Assembly (NCBI GenBank): GCA_023489135.1
Contig: JAMDCE010000544.1
Coordinates: 1 to 14,679, forward strand
Length of the DNA stretch: 14,679 nucleotides
DNA from: Chloroflexota bacterium
GTDB lineage: Bacteria > Chloroflexota > Chloroflexia > JAMDCE01
Direction: 5' to 3'
This document shows positions 12,661-14,679 of this stretch, piece after piece. The notes below the pieces were generated by a model. That model was given only the letters and a program-made list of their open reading frames with translations. It did not search any database and was not told where the DNA came from. The stretch's first letter is position 1. Each line of letters starts with the position of its first letter. A program made the position numbers and the translations under genes.

Positions 12661-14325
12661 CTACCCATCCCTCACGTACATTTCCACCAGCAGCTTGTAC
12701 CGGTACGCCGGCCTTCGGAGCAGCAGCTCCTTGAACCGGCGGTACGTCGGGTCCTGCTCCACGTAGCCCTTGCTCGACTCCAAGTGGTAGTCGCTTGCCA
12801 GCAAGCTCTGCAGGGGTGGCAATGTGTTCGCGCTCAACCGGGTGCGGTCCCGGCCGAAGGTCACCAGCCAGACCCGCGGGCTCTTTTCCTTGACCAGGTA
12901 CCGAACGGCCTCCTCCGAGTCGGCCCGAAAATACGGCGGCGAGCCGGCCGACGGATGATAGTACTGGGCGAAGCCAATGTCGTGCTCGCCGATAAACACG
13001 TCCCCCGGTCGCGCTTGCTCCGAAAGCCCCTGGACGACCTCCCTAACCGGCACGACGTAGATCGGGTTGAACACCTGCAGGCCCCGGTGATAGTTGGCCA
13101 GAGACAAGGCAGAGCCCAGCACGATCACCATCAACGCCAGCCCCTGGATTCGAGCGTCCCTCTTGTAGAGCACCCCCGCCGAAACGATCAGGATGAAAAA
13201 CGGGAAGGCGAACATCGTGCGACTCGGTATGTTCAGGAACGTCGTGCCCGTCGAGACGTAGGTGACGATTAGCGTAGTGGCTACCAGGGGGATTACCAGG
13301 AAACCCAGCAGCATCGCCGCGCTGTCCGGTCTGTTGCGCATCAATAGCCAGAATCCGATCGCTCCGAGAGCCGCGAAGGCCACGAGAACAAGCGGCGCAA
13401 CGGGGTGCCAGGGAAACAGTGTCTCCCCCACAGAGAAAGAGTAGAACGGAAAAGCCAGCTTCGGGATGTAGCCAAACCAGCCCTGGGCAAAGTCCGCTTG
13501 CCCCCAGGCCTGGGCAACCCGAGTGCTCTTCACCGCCGTCCCCAGCCACGGCAGGTACAGAGCGACCAAGGCGAGCTGCGCTACAATCCAGTCGCGAAAG
13601 AAAGCCGTCCCTACCGTTGGGCTTGCCCATCGGAAATGACGTGGCTCTTTGTCCCTCCTGGATACCTCAAATCCAAGAAGGGAGAACGCGTCCCATCCTC
13701 CGGGCCTTCGGCGGAGACAATAGAGCATCAGCACGAAGAGGTTCTGGGTAACCAGCACGGAAACAGCGGGATAATCGGTGTAGATTAGCAGGGTGCCGAT
13801 AAAAACGTAGATTCCCAGATGCAGGCGCGACTCCTGAGTGAGCAGCTTCAGAAACACCAGGACTGAAAGCAGCGCCAGCAGCAACGTAAAGGAGTAGTAC
13901 CTCGCCATCCTCGAATAGAGCAGGAAGAACGGCGAGATGGTTACCAGAAAGACCGCCGCCAGGCCGATGCGGTTATCCCACAGACGCTTGCCCAACGTGA
14001 AAGTGGCCGCCAGCCCGAGTAATCCCGCCGCCACGGAAAAGTAGCGCAGGGCGAACTCGGTCGTTCCCGCGAACAGCGACCAGAGGTGCAGGAGCAAGAA
14101 GTACAACGGCGGATGCAGGTCGGTGACCGGCTTGGAAAGGATTTCCCCTACGCTCGAGGTAACGAGCTCGACGGTTCCCAGCTCATCGGCCCAGAAGCTG
14201 AACGAGTGCAGTCTCATCAGCAGCAGAGCGCTGGCCAGTGAACAGATAGCGCCGAATCCGATGGTGTTCAGGATACCTTCTCCTCTGTCCTTCGTCGAAT
14301 CCACCCTTGCCGTGCCTACTTCCAT
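12661..14325 (-). CDS. GT39/PMT-like polytopic membrane glycosyltransferase (copy 1)
   Basis: The 554-residue protein has about ten or more hydrophobic segments between residues 19 and about 420, then a soluble C-terminal part (about 425-554). After the first membrane helix comes SFWADELGTVEL, with the D47-E48 pair that is catalytic in PMT/ArnT-like (GT-C) enzymes. LHPPLYFLLLHLW (70-82) matches the conserved HPPLYY motif, supporting a lipid-phosphate-sugar-dependent transferase working at the outer face of the membrane. The acceptor is unknown (glycan, lipid or protein). The start is ATG with GGGTGGTAG upstream. It is 6 nt from the following GT4 gene, and a near-identical paralogue ends 40 nt upstream. 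Its last ~102 residues are encoded within the direct repeat shared with that paralogue. Family is well supported; specificity is not. Confidence 0.87.
   Translation of the reverse strand: MEVGTARVDSTKDRGEGILNTIGFGAICSLASALLLMRLHSFSFWADELGTVELVTSSVGEILSKPVTDLHPPLYFLLLHLWSLFAGTTEFALRYFSVAAGLLGLAATFTLGKRLWDNRIGLAAVFLVTISPFFLLYSRMARYYSFTLLLALLSVLVFLKLLTQESRLHLGIYVFIGTLLIYTDYPAVSVLVTQNLFVLMLYCLRRRPGGWDAFSLLGFEVSRRDKEPRHFRWASPTVGTAFFRDWIVAQLALVALYLPWLGTAVKSTRVAQAWGQADFAQGWFGYIPKLAFPFYSFSVGETLFPWHPVAPLVLVAFAALGAIGFWLLMRNRPDSAAMLLGFLVIPLVATTLIVTYVSTGTTFLNIPSRTMFAFPFFILIVSAGVLYKRDARIQGLALMVIVLGSALSLANYHRGLQVFNPIYVVPVREVVQGLSEQARPGDVFIGEHDIGFAQYYHPSAGSPPYFRADSEEAVRYLVKEKSPRVWLVTFGRDRTRLSANTLPPLQSLLASDYHLESSKGYVEQDPTYRRFKELLLRRPAYRYKLLVEMYVRDG
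12671..12977 (-). repeat. Direct repeat: 3' ends of tandem GT39 genes
   Basis: This 307-nt stretch matches 14373-14679 at a constant offset of 1702 nt. By eye I count about 11 substitutions and no gaps. All of them lie in 12671-12867, and the remaining 110 nt (12868-12977) are identical up to the window edge, so the repeat very probably continues beyond it. Confidence 0.9.
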
Positions 14326-14365
14326 ACTACCACCCGGAAGAAATTATTCCCGTTAGCCCACATTA

Positions 14366-14679
14366 TCAGTTTCTCACGTACATTTCCACCAGCAGCTTGT
14401 ACCGGTACGCCGGCCTTCGGAGCAGCAGCTCCTTGAAGCGGCGGTACGTCGGGTCCTGCTCCACGTAGCCCTTGCTCGACTCCAAGTGGTAGTCACTTGC
14501 CAGCAAGCTCTGCAGGGGCGGCAGTGTGTTCGCGCCCACCCGGGTGCTGTCTCTACCGAAGGTCACCAACCAGACCCGCGGGCTCTTTTCCTTGACCAGG
14601 TACCGAACGGCCTCCTCCGAGTCGGCCCGAAAATACGGCGGCGAGCCGGCCGACGGATGATAGTACTGGGCGAAGCCAA
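14366..14679 (-). CDS. GT39/PMT-like glycosyltransferase (copy 2), 5' part outside window
   Basis: Only the last ~104 codons are in the window; the frame is open to the right edge, so the N-terminal membrane part is missing from view. The visible residues are almost the same as residues 450 to the end of copy 1 (GFAQYYHPSAGSPPYF, LPPLQSLLASDYHLES, YRRFKELLLRRPAYRYK). The few differences sit at GRDSTRVGANT (copy 1: GRDRTRLSANT) and at the end, VRN instead of VRDG. The visible piece is the soluble C-terminal domain. It ends 40 nt upstream of copy 1 on the same strand, a tandem duplication within the glycan operon. Whether the off-window part is a full gene or a fragment cannot be seen. The TTG at 14567-14569 is an internal Leu codon, not a start. 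Confidence 0.88.
   Translation of the reverse strand, partial: GFAQYYHPSAGSPPYFRADSEEAVRYLVKEKSPRVWLVTFGRDSTRVGANTLPPLQSLLASDYHLESSKGYVEQDPTYRRFKELLLRRPAYRYKLLVEMYVRN

Noticed and set aside
12325..13272. 315-codon open frame on the plus strand
   Set aside because: It is antisense to the GT4 (B) and GT39 genes, with low-complexity Gln/Arg/Val composition typical of shadow frames in GC-rich DNA.

Overview
Organism. The window is GC-rich, compact bacterial chromosomal DNA with frequent GTG/TTG starts and good Shine-Dalgarno sites. It carries no rRNA, tRNA, phage, plasmid or CRISPR sequence that I could recognise. The CysRS/MshC-like ligase with a CGITPYDTTHIGHA signature, the SPFH/NfeD pair, the tandem geranylgeranyl-reductase-type flavoproteins and the dense dispersed palindromes suggest an uncultured or metagenome-derived lineage, possibly Chloroflexota. 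That placement is inference from remembered protein signatures, not a search.

Layout. (1) Positions 1-2154, minus strand: an ACMSD-type amidohydrolase, a small TIGR04076-like Cys-containing protein, a T4-PNK-like P-loop kinase, then a truncated DUF559 nuclease reading frame next to a GC-rich palindromic repeat. The amidohydrolase has a good extended -10 promoter. (2) Positions 2155-5419, plus strand: a cysteinyl-tRNA-synthetase/MshC-like ligase bracketed by two related near-perfect palindromes, then an NfeD-like membrane protein and a stomatin/SPFH protein. (3) Positions 5416-7164, minus strand: a long-chain acyl-CoA ligase converging on the SPFH gene. (4) Positions 7494-10390, plus strand: a three-gene unit made of a DUF2007-like small protein and two paralogous FAD-dependent oxidoreductases, behind a strong sigma70-type promoter. 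(5) Positions 10379-14679, minus strand: two GT4 glycosyltransferases, a polytopic GT39/PMT-like membrane glycosyltransferase, and the 3' end of a second copy of that gene running off the window.

How the genes may work together. Region 5 looks like an envelope polysaccharide or glycolipid operon, with cytoplasmic GT4 enzymes and membrane GT39-type enzymes. The acyl-CoA ligase, the NfeD/SPFH pair and the two flavoproteins are plausibly membrane-lipid related (fatty acid activation, membrane microdomain organisation, saturation of isoprenoid or similar lipids). Nothing in the sequence proves that link.

Most notable points: a 58-bp palindromic repeat lying in frame inside a GT4 coding sequence; the palindrome pair bracketing the cysteine ligase gene; the ligase's MshC-like signature and missing C-terminal region; the tandem flavoprotein pair with its small partner; and the tandem GT39 duplication, which has a 110-nt identical tract next to a diverged patch.
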